DNA of 33,561 nucleotides from Spiroplasma endosymbiont of Danaus chrysippus. Lineage in GTDB: Bacteria > Bacillota_I > Bacilli_A > Mycoplasmatales > VBWQ01. The position numbers were made by a program, and so were the translations under genes. The DNA lies in assembly GCF_902809815.1 (NCBI RefSeq), contig NZ_CADDIL010000006.1:91912-125472 (forward strand), given 5' to 3'. The notes under the pieces were generated by a model. The model did not search any database. It was not told the origin of the DNA and saw nothing but the letters and a program-made list of their open reading frames with translations. Positions 21,136 to 29,433 of this stretch are shown here, piece by piece (within the stretch, counting starts at the first letter, position 1; every line of letters begins with the position of its first letter).

Positions 21136-21139
21136 AATA

Positions 21140-23479
21140 TTATTCCTGTAATTCTTCTAATTTTCATACATTACCTTTTAAATTACCTTTTCCTGTATAA
21201 ATAGTAATCAATTTAGCATGTTGAACTGATAAAATTACTATATTAGCACTATCATTAAAGGTTTGTATTTGTACACCAGCAATTTTTTTATCAGTTATAA
21301 TAAATTCTTGAATAGTATAAACTGGATTATACATACTTCAAGAATAATAAACTCTATAATGTTTATTCTCTTTAAAATCATAAGTAATTTGTCAATTATC
21401 TCATTTATTTTTTTCTCTTGTTCCTACTTCTTTTCATTTTGGAATACTTGGAATTGGATTATTTTTTAATTCAATATCTCAACAATTTTCTTCAATTTCA
21501 TTTGTTTCTAAATTATTAGAAATAATTTTTATTGGTTTATTCATATTAATTTTATTTGGTGAAATAATATTTAATGTATTACTAGTAATTTTATAAATAT
21601 TTTCATTATTTTCTTCTAATTCTTCTAATTTTCATAAATTACCGTTTCTTGTATTTCCAGCTAATCAAGTAAATATTGGAGTATTTGTTCCATTAGAAAT
21701 TAAATAAGGTTGAGAATGATTTATTTCAAATGTTAATTCAGTATTACTTCCTTTTGAATAAATAAATTCTTCATAAATATAAATATCAGATAATATTAAT
21801 GTTTGTCTTCTAATACCATAATTAAATCATATACGATATCTTTTATTTTCTTTACAATCATATGTAATAGTTTGATTAACTCCATTTATAACACTTGTAG
21901 CAACTATTAATCACTTTTCTTTATCTTGCTTTTTATCTAATAAATTATCAACATATTGTTTTGTAGTTGCATCTTTTTCTTGTTCTGGTTCACCTATATC
22001 AACAATTCTAGTATTATTTGAAGTAATAATTCTTTTTTCTTTAGGTTGAATAATATTTGGACTATTAGGGTCTACTTCTCATAATGATTCACTACTACCA
22101 CCAGTAGTACTAATAGTATTAGTTTCTTTATCAATAGTAATATTTTCACCAGCAATTAATTTATTTTGTTTTTTATCTAATAAATTATTAGTTTCTATTT
22201 TTGTATAATAATCACGTTCAGTACTTTCTTCTGCTATAAATTCAGTTGGCGTATCTATTCCTTGATATTGATATATTTCTTTTATATCACCAATTAAATT
22301 AATTTTTCCACGTTCAGGATAAGAATTACCACCACCACTAAATTCTTTCTTTTTATTGTTATAGTAAATCGTTCCGGTATTTAAAATTCTTTTATTTTGG
22401 ATTTGTTCACTATACGTCATGGAATCAACATTTAACAATTCAAATTCATTAAAAACATTATTTAAATAAATTTTAATTACTTTATAAAATTTCATAAAGT
22501 TATTTTCTGTTGAATATTGATAACTGATTTTAATAAAATATCATTTAAATGTTTCTATATTATTATTTTCAACTTTCTTTCATAAAGGACTAGTTTCAAT
22601 ATTAAATCAATTATTTTTGATATCATCAATGTTTTCATTTGTTTTAGTTAATTCACTATTTAATTTGGTAATTTCATTTTCATTTGTAGTAATTCGTTTT
22701 TGCTGTTTAGCAGAAAAATCACAAGTTGGTGCATGTGTATAATCACCAATTTGTGGATTATTTTGTAATGCTTCTGGTGGTAATGTTCCAATTTCATCTG
22801 GTCAATCTAAAATCATTGTTTCAGTTTCTTTATCATAATCAGTTGCAACATAACCTTTATTAATAAATTTACTAACAGGACCTCTATATATTTCATTTTC
22901 ATTATCATCAACTAAATCATCATATAATTTAATTTGTTTTAATAATGTAAATTCTTTTTGTTCTTTTATTAATTCATCAACTTGATTTCTAGTATAAAAT
23001 GCTTTTAAGTCAATTTTTTCAACATCTATTTCATCATTATTATAACTTGAAAATATTTGTTTTAATTCTGTTAATCTTGCTCATATTTTCATTCTACTAG
23101 GTGCTAAATCTCAAACATTAATTGTAGGAGTACTATTTGCACTAAATTGATTACCATTATTAAATTGAATAGTAGCATCAACATTAAATTCAATTGGTGT
23201 ACGATTAAATACTCAATGTTCAACCATAACATAAACCATATCTCTTAATGTTTCTTTAATTAATTCATCTTTAAAACTATCAAAAGGAAATTTAGATAAA
23301 ATAAAATCAAGATAAGCATTAATATCATTTTGAGCACGAATAGCAAAAGTTTTAAATCAATCATTAACAATTGGTCATGTTTGTATATATTGCTGTGGCG
23401 TTTCTGTAATTTTTCCAGTTAATGGATATCAGTTATTATAATTTTCAAGACTGACATCAGTTCAAAGTTTATTAATCAT
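21140..23479 (-). CDS. putative tail fibre / receptor-binding protein (779 aa)
   Basis: With TGA = Trp this is one frame from MINKLWTDVSLENYNNWYPL to a TAA at 21140. Residues 1-320 look like a virion-attachment part with a helical stretch (ITKLNSELTKTNENIDDIK, about 280-300). Around residue 422 comes YYTKIETNNLLDKKQNKLIAG and then ENITIDKETNTISTTGG, the linker motif common in phage tail fibres and minor structural proteins. A second YVDNLLDKKQDK follows near 509-520. The C-terminus holds two diverged copies of one domain (about 523-623 and 682-779), each ending GN-x-x-GN-x-WKLEEL. AAGGA precedes the start, which overlaps the stop of the gene upstream. A host-binding role is inferred from this architecture. 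Confidence 0.7.
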
Positions 23480-23482
23480 AAT

Positions 23483-24382
23483 TTATCATTCCTTAAAAAA
23501 TGCTTGTTTATAATGATGAGTATGTTTTTTTGTTTTTTTATGTGTTATATGCTCAATTTCTTTTTGTATTTTATTTTTACCTTTTTTTAATTTTTTCTTA
23601 CTTTTTGTTACAACTTGACTATATGCAAACTTTTCTAAATGATGTAATAATCCTGTACCAAATAAAGTATTAACTGAAAACTTTAAACCAACATTTTTAA
23701 ATGATTTGTTAATATTTTCAATAGGATTATTAATAACATTTACTACTTTATGATAAGTTCTTATTATTCTAAATATTTCTCTATATACTTTAAAACTATC
23801 TCTAATTACTTGTTGTAAAACTGGTGGAGCAAATGCTATTGCTTTTAATCATTTATTACGATTAACACCATAACCAATGTATCAACCACTATATCAACGA
23901 TATCAGTGAAATGGATGTACTTGAGTAACAAAAGTTTCTGCTTTAAGAATACTATCAACAACTGTAATTGGTTTATATTTAGGATTGCGATGATAAATAG
24001 TAATTGCACATTTATCTAATGATAAAGGTTGAATTTTACAACCCATAAATACTGGTGAATTTAATGGAATTAATTGTGCATGTTTAATTGCTTTTTTCTC
24101 TGCACTAGTAAATAAATCTGTTGCTTTTTCTTTTAATTTATTAATTTTTTCAAATGCTTGTTTTTCAAATTTTTCAAATTTTTCTTGTAATTTATATATA
24201 CTTTCTCGTAATTTTTCAAAATATGGAGTATCTTTTCAAAATTTATTTAAACCTTTTTTTAAATAAAATCTAATATCAAAATATTTAAAACTTTGATTTG
24301 CTTTTAAAACAAGTTGATGAAGGGCGCATTGCAAACTTGGATACGATTTAATAAAAATACAAATGAGAGATAAAACTCTCAT
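23483..24382 (-). CDS. unidentified phage protein with a coiled-coil segment (299 aa)
   Basis: The N-terminal third contains a Lys/Glu/Phe heptad-like stretch (EKLRESIYKLQEKFEKFEKQ, about residues 55-75). A central part is rich in Trp, Tyr and Pro (HPFHWYRWYSGWYIGYGVNR), and the end is a strongly basic tail (KSKKKLKKGKNKIQKEIEH). No family is recognised; a tail or head-fibre assembly role is possible from position. The start is uncertain. ATG 24382 lies inside a hairpin and lacks a clear ribosome binding site, and the first 25 codons include an unusually GC-rich stretch (GGGCGCATTGC, about 24322-24332), so the native N-terminus may be missing. The stop overlaps the start region of the tail fibre gene. 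Confidence 0.55.
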
Positions 24383-24386
24383 TTTT
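24362..24386 (+). terminator. hairpin overlapping the start of the 24382 gene
   Basis: AATGAGAG and CTCTCATT pair around ATAAAA and are followed on the plus strand by TTTTTT. It would act as a plus-strand terminator, or on the minus strand would hide the start codon of the gene at 23483-24382. Confidence 0.5.
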
Positions 24387-24805
24387 TAATTGTTAAATAA
24401 AAAAACTTTAAAACTCTCGTAGATAGTCTAATTATGAGTACTAAATGTAAATACTACTACATGAGTATAAAAGAGTAATTTATTTATTTTTATTGAATTG
24501 TTATTGTATGAAATTGAAATTAAATTTGTATAGAAATGCAATAACCATAAACCCTGTTCTTTAATTATTTTTAAATTATTACATATAAAGGGGGTTATAT
24601 ATTACATACATACGTTATCAATAATATCATAACATAAATAAATTAATTATTAAATATAATTTTTATTTACGTATATGTGCTTCACTCATCAAGAGTGAAA
24701 GCACAATATATTACGTATACGTATTAATAAAAATATATATAAGCCTTTTATCACTGTAGGTGATAAGGCTTATACGTAAAAATACTTATTAGAAAGGAAT
24801 ATTAT
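24383..24805. promoter_or_regulatory. divergent control region with hairpins and TACGTA sites
   Basis: 423 bp without a gene lie between the minus-strand structural block and the plus-strand early block. It contains an imperfect hairpin GTGCTTCACTC-ATCAA-GAGTGAAAGCAC (24677-24704), a second hairpin AAGCCTTTTATCAC...GTGATAAGGCTT (24741-24771), a 12-bp palindrome TACGTATACGTA (24712-24723) and further TACGTA at 24668 and 24773. An upstream pair, ATAACC (24540) and GGTTAT (24593), encloses an AACCC/GGGGG arrangement. TATAAT-like boxes are too frequent to choose a promoter. It is a candidate for divergent promoters, operators and possibly an origin. Confidence 0.6.
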
Positions 24806-25294
24806 ATGCCAAATATTAGTTTAGATTTAAAAACTAAAATACAAGAAACAAATAATGGAATATTATTAGAAATTGGTGAATATGAAACATGATTTCCTAA
24901 ACAATTTACTAATATTAATGAAAAAAATAAAAAAATAATAATAAAAATAATAGAAGATTTTAATTATCAATTAGGTAAAAAATCAATTACAAAAGATATT
25001 GAAAGTATTAAAGGTAGTGATATTTTAAAATATATAAAAAATATTTCAGATATTACTACAAATGAAAATGAATTAATATCTTGTGAATTTTATGAACAAT
25101 ATAATGGTTATTATATTTTTAAAAATGATAAAAATCAAGAATGTTTTAAATATAACATTACATGAGAAAAAGATATGAAAAGTTTTAAAATAAATAATCC
25201 ATATAATGATAATGATTTAGCAATAAATTATATTGTTACACCAATGAAAGATATAAATACTCATAATGAAAAAATATTTTATTTAAAGTATTAA
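24806..25294 (+). CDS. first early phage gene, unknown protein (162 aa)
   Basis: An acidic and Lys/Asn/Ile-rich soluble protein, starting MPNISLDLKTKIQETNNGIL and ending THNEKIFYLKY. It contains alternating hydrophobic stretches (GILLEIGEYETWFPKQF; ISCEFYEQYNGYYIF) that suggest beta strands. AGAAAGGA lies 6 bases before the ATG. It is the first gene after the control region, where phages often place replication, anti-restriction or regulatory genes, but no motif decides. It is followed after 11 bp by the next small gene, and the whole run to 29304 appears to be one transcription unit. Confidence 0.7.
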
Positions 25295-25305
25295 AGGAAA
25301 TTAAT

Positions 25306-25422
25306 ATGTTATTAAATGTTGAAAAAATAGAATTAATTAAAAATTTATGTAATGAAAAATTACTTAAAAATAAAAAATATATTGAAATACAAGAAATATT
25401 AAAAATTATAGAAAGAGAGTAA
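25306..25422 (+). CDS. 38-aa helical phage peptide
   Basis: MLLNVEKIELIKNLCNEKLL followed by KNKKYIEIQEILKIIERE. It is probably almost entirely alpha-helical and has AAAGGAAA before the start. It is spaced 2 bp from the following gene. Function unknown. Confidence 0.55.
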   Translation: MLLNVEKIELIKNLCNEKLLKNKKYIEIQEILKIIERE

Positions 25423-25424
25423 AA

Positions 25425-25622
25425 ATGGAAGAAATAGATAATTTAGAAATACAAGAAGATAATAAAGAATTACAAAATAAATTATTAAAAGAACAAATTG
25501 AATTAATTGAAGAACAAAAAGAATTTTATAAAAAATCATGAAAAAGTAGAATTGTATTTTTAACAATTTGAATAATTATTATGATTTTAACATTAATAAT
25601 TATTGCTTCTAAATATTCTTAA
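25425..25622 (+). CDS. small C-terminally anchored membrane protein (65 aa)
   Basis: Residues 1-42 are a charged, Glu/Lys-rich helix with heptad character (LQNKLLKEQIELIEEQKEF). Residues about 46-61 are a membrane segment (IVFLTIWIIIMILTLIIIA). The topology, an intracellular coiled coil on a C-terminal anchor, is clear. It could tether a phage complex to the membrane or act as a spanin- or antiholin-like piece, but nothing fixes this. The GAAAGAGAG end of the previous gene supplies the ribosome binding site. Confidence 0.6.
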
Positions 25623-25640
25623 TTAAAGGAGTTAATATAA

Positions 25641-25799
25641 ATGATTAATTTAAAAGAAGATAAAAGAATATATTTAAAATATGAAGAAATTGAAAAAATA
25701 TTTGGTTCATGTGATATTTGTCATAAAAATTCATCATTTGCAAATAGAACTTGTAATAAATGTTTTTATAAATTAATAGGTGAAAAAAATGAAATGTAA
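25641..25799 (+). CDS. small zinc-ribbon protein (52 aa)
   Basis: Two Cys pairs, CDIC and CNKC, lie 13 residues apart (GSCDICHKNSSFANRTCNKC), a standard four-Cys zinc ribbon. A charged N-terminal helix precedes them (DKRIYLKYEEIEKIF). Such phage mini-proteins often bind nucleic acid or RNA polymerase, which is inference here. AAAGGAG lies upstream. The last codons overlap the next gene by 11 bp. Confidence 0.65.
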   Translation: MINLKEDKRIYLKYEEIEKIFGSCDICHKNSSFANRTCNKCFYKLIGEKNEM

Positions 25800-25971
25800 T
25801 ATTCATAATGAAAAATATATTTGAATTAGTGAAATAGATAATAGTTATTATTGTAATAAATGTATAGATTACATGATTGAAGAAGATATGTATTTAACAA
25901 GTGATAATTGAGATTACTTAGAAGAATATTATATTAATGAATTACAATTAGAAAATTTTAAAGGAGTGTAA
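25789..25971 (+). CDS. small Cys/His-containing acidic protein (60 aa)
   Basis: MKCNIHNEKYIWISEIDNSY then YCNKCIDYMIEEDMYL: the C-x-x-H and C-x-x-C pairs 19 residues apart form a plausible single zinc site. The C-terminal half is acidic and Tyr-rich. It overlaps the preceding zinc-ribbon gene by 11 bp, so translation is likely coupled. The family is unrecognised. Confidence 0.6.
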
Positions 25972-25976
25972 AAATA

Positions 25977-26186
25977 ATGAATAGATTAGAATTAGAAAAT
26001 GCAAGAAAATTAATAGAAAAATTTGAAGAATTACAAGAAGAATTTAATAGTAAATATGAAAATAGTTTAGACGTTAGAATTGATGATGATTATGAATTAA
26101 ACATTAGTAATGATTATTTTAATTATGAAAATGTAAATAAATTAGAACAAGCAATTATTGATTATAAAAGAATTATTAAAGGTTAA
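25977..26186 (+). CDS. small acidic phage protein (69 aa)
   Basis: A helical N-terminus (LELENARKLIEKFEELQEEF), an Asp/Asn-rich central part (RIDDDYELNISNDYF) and a helical end (VNKLEQAIIDYKRIIKG). It is probably a soluble helical hairpin. The AAGGAG in the tail of the previous gene serves its start. No family recognised. Confidence 0.6.
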   Translation: MNRLELENARKLIEKFEELQEEFNSKYENSLDVRIDDDYELNISNDYFNYENVNKLEQAIIDYKRIIKG

Positions 26187-26201
26187 AGGAGAAAAATATA
26201 A

Positions 26202-26378
26202 ATGGTAGCAGCAGCACTTAAAAAACATGAAGATAAATTATTAATTAAAAATTTAAAAATTCGTCTTACTAAAAATGACCATTATGAATTAAAAACATAT
26301 TGTTATGAAAGAAATATAACTATGAATGATTTTGTAAGGGATTTAATAAAAAATGCAATTAAACAATCAAAAAAATAA
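26202..26378 (+). CDS. ribbon-helix-helix protein, Arc/CopG-like (58 aa)
   Basis: After a short basic lead comes a strand (KNLKIRLTKNDHYEL) and two helices (ELKTYCYERNITMNDFVRDLIKNAIK), the layout of ribbon-helix-helix DNA-binding proteins, which act as dimers with the strand in the major groove. At 58 residues it fits a stand-alone phage repressor or a nuclease cofactor. Its gene overlaps the exonuclease gene by 26 bp. A natural hypothesis is that it binds the TACGTA palindromes at 24668-24778; this is untested. Confidence 0.6.
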   Translation: MVAAALKKHEDKLLIKNLKIRLTKNDHYELKTYCYERNITMNDFVRDLIKNAIKQSKK

Positions 26379-27009
26379 TTTAATTTTTAAAAAAGAAACA
26401 CATCAATATTTTATAAATAAAAAAGAATTAATATCAGTAAGTAAAATACTTGATTATTATTTAGGTAATTCATATTGTAAATGTAATAAATGTAAACATT
26501 GTTTTAATATTCATAATGCAAGAATTCGTGGTAATTTTGTTCATAAAGTAGCAGAATTATATTTTAAAAATATAAATATTAAAAATATAACTAATCAAAT
26601 TAAAAATTATATTAAAGATTTATTTTCACAAAATTATTTAAATTATTGTTATACATTATTAGATTATTTACCTACTAAATTTATTAATACTAATGAATAT
26701 ATTAGTGAAAAAATGTTTAATGCAGATATAGTTGCTGGAACACCAGATTTAATTTATAAAGAAAATAATTTAAATATAATAGTAGATTTTAAAACTTATA
26801 AAGTTTTTACTAAAGAATTATTAGAAAAATCAAAATTACAAATAATAGCATATTATTGATTATTAAAAAATAATAATTATGAATTATCAAATACTCATTT
26901 TATATGTTGAGTTAAAGAAAATGAAATTGAATTAATAAAAGTTGAAATAACAAATGAATTATTAATTGAATGAGAAAAAGCAATTTGAACATGAAAGGAA
27001 TTAAAATAA
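26353..27009 (+). CDS. PD-(D/E)XK exonuclease, RecE/RecB-like, with a Cys cluster (218 aa)
   Basis: A phage-type DNA exonuclease that would resect ends for the RecT annealase next door. Motifs in order: G60 with H64 and E68 (RGNFVHKVAELYF), Asp132 in AGTPDLIY, the catalytic VDFKTYK (Asp145, Lys147) and Q163 with Tyr167 in the QxxxY motif (LQIIAYYW). Unusually, four cysteines are packed together at residues 42-50 (CKCNKCKHC), suggesting a bound metal. The 4Fe-4S cysteines of AddB/Cas4 are spaced quite differently, so zinc is the simpler guess. RecT starts 2 bp after the stop. A TGA-Trp splits it in the standard code. Confidence 0.75.
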
Positions 27010-27010
27010 A

Positions 27011-27817
27011 ATGGCAAATGAATTATTAGTGAAAAATATTAATAATGGTAATGTAGAAAAATTTATTAGACAAAAAGGTATTGTTAATAATTTAGAAATA
27101 CAAAAATTTAAAAGTAATGTATTAGCAATTTCAAATCAATATGGTTTAGATAAAGCATATCCAGATACTATTATTAATAGTTGTTATCAAGCAGTATTAT
27201 TGAATTTACCATTAGAAAAGAATTTTGGTTATTGTTATATTGTACCTTATTGAGATAGTAATACTAAAGTAAATAATGCTCAATTTCAAATGGGATATAA
27301 AGGTTATATTCAATTAGCATTACGTAGTCAACAATATAAAGAAATTAATGTTAGTGATGTTAGATTAACAGAAATTAAAAAAGTAGATAGACTAAAGGGA
27401 ATTGAATTTAATTGAATACAAGAGGATTTAGAAAGATTAAAACAACCAATTATTGGTTATGTAGCATATTTTCAATTAGTAAATGGTTTTGAAAAAACTT
27501 TATATATGTCAAAAGAACAAATTGAAAAACATTTTTTAAAATATTCAAAAACTTATGCAAAAAATAAAGAATTTATTGTTAGTGATTTTGATAGTATGGC
27601 ATTAAAAACTGTACTTACTCAATTATTAAGAAAATGGGGAATTATGAGTACTGAAATGCAAATTGCATATGAAAGTGACCAAGCAATTATTACTGAAAAT
27701 GAAAAAATATATATTGATAATCCAAATACTAATAATGTAATTGAAAATAATACGAATTTTCAACAATTAGAAGAAAATATTGAAAAATTGGATAAAGTGG
27801 TATTTAAAAATGACTAA
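27011..27817 (+). CDS. recT: RecT-family single-strand annealing protein (268 aa)
   Basis: RecT coats single-stranded DNA left by the partner exonuclease and anneals complementary strands in phage recombination. Family features: the N-terminal lead to LAISNQYGLDKAYPDTIINS, then SCYQAVLLNLPLEKNFGYCYIVPYWD, the core FQMGYKGYIQLALRSQQYKEINVSDVR and the later segment MALKTVLTQLLRKWGIMS. The length is normal. The C-terminal 50 residues are Asn/Glu-rich and probably flexible. It lies directly after the exonuclease and overlaps the RuvC-like gene by 8 bp, so all three are likely made together. Confidence 0.9.
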
Positions 27818-28367
27818 TTATTTACTTTCAATTGACCCAAGTATAAAAAATACAGGATTTACTTTATGAGAAAAAAGATGTCATGTAATAGATTGCGAAA
27901 ATAATAATTGTATTGAAATAAAACTATGAATTCCGATATGAATTAAAAGTTTTAATTTTAAAAAACAATATGATTTTCATAAAGAAATAAAATGACAAAT
28001 TCATGATTTAATTGAAATTACAAGAAAAATTAGTAGATTTAATTTTGTTATTGAACGTGGGACTTTTCATAGTAAAAATGGTATTGGTTATGAAACACAA
28101 GAACATTTACGTGGTTTTATTGCTGGACAATTTAATAAATTAATAACAAAAGATATGTTAATAAGTCCAAAAGAATGACAAAATTGATATTTAAAAAAAT
28201 ATTTTAATGAATTAGAAAATAAAAAAATGTGAAATGATAAAGAAATATCTTTTAGTTTTGCATTGAGATTAATAGCAGAAAATAATTGAAATATAACAAT
28301 ATCAAATCATGATGAAGCAGATAGTTTATTAATTGGTTGATATTATTTAAATAAGGAGAATAAATAA
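27810..28367 (+). CDS. RuvC-like Holliday junction resolvase (185 aa)
   Basis: The four acidic residues of the RuvC/RNase-H fold are visible: Asp9 in LLSIDPSIKNTGFTLW, Glu82 in FVIERGTF, and Asp168 and Asp171 in NHDEADSLLIGWYYL. Spacing and length suit phage resolvases of the RuvC/Ydc2-like group, which cut branched DNA before packaging or in recombination. The ATG overlaps the end of recT. Many Trp are TGA. Its last codons (NKENK-stop) carry the ribosome binding site of the next gene in a TAATG overlap. It could also serve as a debranching nuclease. Confidence 0.8.
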
Positions 28368-28474
28368 TGTTAGAATTATTATCTTTAATAGAAGATTATA
28401 AAGACTGTAATTTTTATAATAATTATTTAATTTATAAAATAATGAATTTTATTATAAGAAAGGAAAATAAATAA
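28367..28474 (+). CDS. 35-aa phage peptide
   Basis: MLELLSLIEDYKDCNFYNNY then LIYKIMNFIIRKENK. A hydrophobic, mostly helical peptide, start and stop joined to both neighbours by TAATG overlaps. The AAGGAAAATAAATA before the next ATG encodes its own tail. Function unknown. Confidence 0.5.
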   Translation: MLELLSLIEDYKDCNFYNNYLIYKIMNFIIRKENK

Positions 28475-28581
28475 TGAGTAAAGAGAATTTAAAACCATGT
28501 AAACATTATATATATTATAAAGTACAAAATTATTATTTTGGAGAATGTGATATGTGTGATGAAGAAAAGGAGAATAAATAA
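28474..28581 (+). CDS. 35-aa peptide with a possible zinc site
   Basis: MSKENLKPCKHYIYYKVQNY then YFGECDMCDEEKENK. The C-x-H and C-x-x-C pairs could bind one zinc. It is coupled to its neighbours by TAATG overlaps on both sides. Function unknown. Confidence 0.5.
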   Translation: MSKENLKPCKHYIYYKVQNYYFGECDMCDEEKENK

Positions 28582-28679
28582 TGAAAAAAGAAGAATACTG
28601 AAAAAACCCATTTAATTTCGAAAGATTTATAGAAAAAGAAAACAAGAAGAACACAAAATGCAATGAAAAGAAAAAATAA
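28581..28679 (+). CDS. 32-aa charged peptide
   Basis: MKKEEYWKNPFNFERFIEKE then a Lys-rich end. It starts in a TAATG overlap with AAGGAG placed inside the previous gene. The following gene begins inside it in another frame, at 28663. Function unknown; coding status rests on context. Confidence 0.45.
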
Positions 28680-28782
28680 AAATTATATTCGTAAAAGTGA
28701 ATATGGTTGTTGATATTGTGATTGAAAATTAAGATTAAAAGTATATAAAAATAAAAAACAAAAATTAAAAGAAAAGGAGTAA
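28663..28782 (+). CDS. 39-aa basic peptide with a CxxC pair
   Basis: MKRKNKNYIRKSEYGCWYCD followed by WKLRLKVYKNKKQKLKEKE. It is strongly basic, with one Cys pair flanked by Trp, both Trp read from TGA. It overlaps the preceding peptide gene by 17 bp. Its end (AAAAGGAG-TAA) provides the next ribosome binding site. A nucleic-acid contact is plausible from charge alone. Confidence 0.5.
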
Positions 28783-28785
28783 ATA

Positions 28786-29064
28786 ATGAATTTATGAGAC
28801 TTTTTAAAATATAGTGATAAATATAATGTTTTTAAAATATATACAAAAAATACAGAAATATATTTTTCATGAAATGGCGGAAGTAGTGAATTAGATGATG
28901 ACCGTACTTTATTAGGTTATGAATTAGCTGATTGAAAAGTTTTATCATATAAACAATATCCAAATGAAATTAAAGTATTTATTGAATTAGATAATCAAGA
29001 AATGTGTACATATAATCATTTTCCAAAAACAAAAGAAGAAAGATTAAATTATAATAAGGAGTAA
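28786..29064 (+). CDS. unknown early phage protein (92 aa)
   Basis: A soluble acidic protein beginning MNLWDFLKYSDKYNVFKIYT. It has regular alternating strands (TEIYFSWNGG; LADWKVLSYKQYP; EIKVFIELD) that suggest a small beta-rich fold. Four Trp are TGA. AAGGAG lies 7 bases before the ATG, and its NKE-stop tail carries the site for the next gene. No family recognised. Confidence 0.6.
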
Positions 29065-29067
29065 ATA

Positions 29068-29169
29068 ATGGTTTGATGAGAAATATTAACTATAGTATCA
29101 GTAATATTGTTTTTAATGATAATTTCAACAATAATTGGCATTATAACTGAAATTATTAATGAATGATAA
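29068..29169 (+). CDS. 33-aa membrane peptide
   Basis: MVWWEILTIVSVILFLMIIS then TIIGIITEIINEW. It is a single membrane helix with Trp residues at both interfaces, all read from TGA or near the ends. AAGGAG precedes it. A role in membrane anchoring or lysis timing is possible but unsupported. Confidence 0.5.
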
Positions 29170-29184
29170 AATAAGGAGTAAATA

Positions 29185-29304
29185 ATGACTAAATGAGATT
29201 TAGCAAAATGATTAATGGAACAGTGATTAGAAGCAAGAAAAAATAATGATAAAGAATATATGCGAATAATACAAGATAGTTTTAATGAATTTGATTGAGA
29301 ATAA
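29185..29304 (+). CDS. 39-aa phage peptide, last in the early run
   Basis: MTKWDLAKWLMEQWLEARKN followed by NDKEYMRIIQDSFNEFDWE. It is an amphipathic helical peptide with four Trp. It uses the same AAGGAGTAAATA leader as its neighbours and ends before the terminator at 29373-29409. Function unknown. Confidence 0.5.
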
Positions 29305-29372
29305 TAACTAATTTATCTATATTTAATAAATATTTATGATATAAAAATAATATAAACTTAATAATAGTTTTT

Positions 29373-29409
29373 AACTCATTACTTTATTTCAAAGTAAATG
29401 AGTTTTTTT
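29373..29409 (+). terminator. terminator closing the early phage operon
   Basis: AACTCATT-ACTTT pairs with AAAGTAAATGAGTT (one bulged base) around ATTTC and is followed by a T run. Confidence 0.75.
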
Positions 29410-29433
29410 AAAAAAAGAAAGGATATTATATAC

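Noticed and set aside
21263-21469. 68-residue plus-strand hydrophobic ORF
   Set aside because: Antisense shadow of the tail fibre gene, with AT-rich codons giving Phe/Ile-rich nonsense.
24540-24600. Riboswitch (preQ1- or purine-like) around AACCC...GGGGG
   Set aside because: Short complementary runs exist, but no conserved aptamer core was found. Left as part of the general control region.
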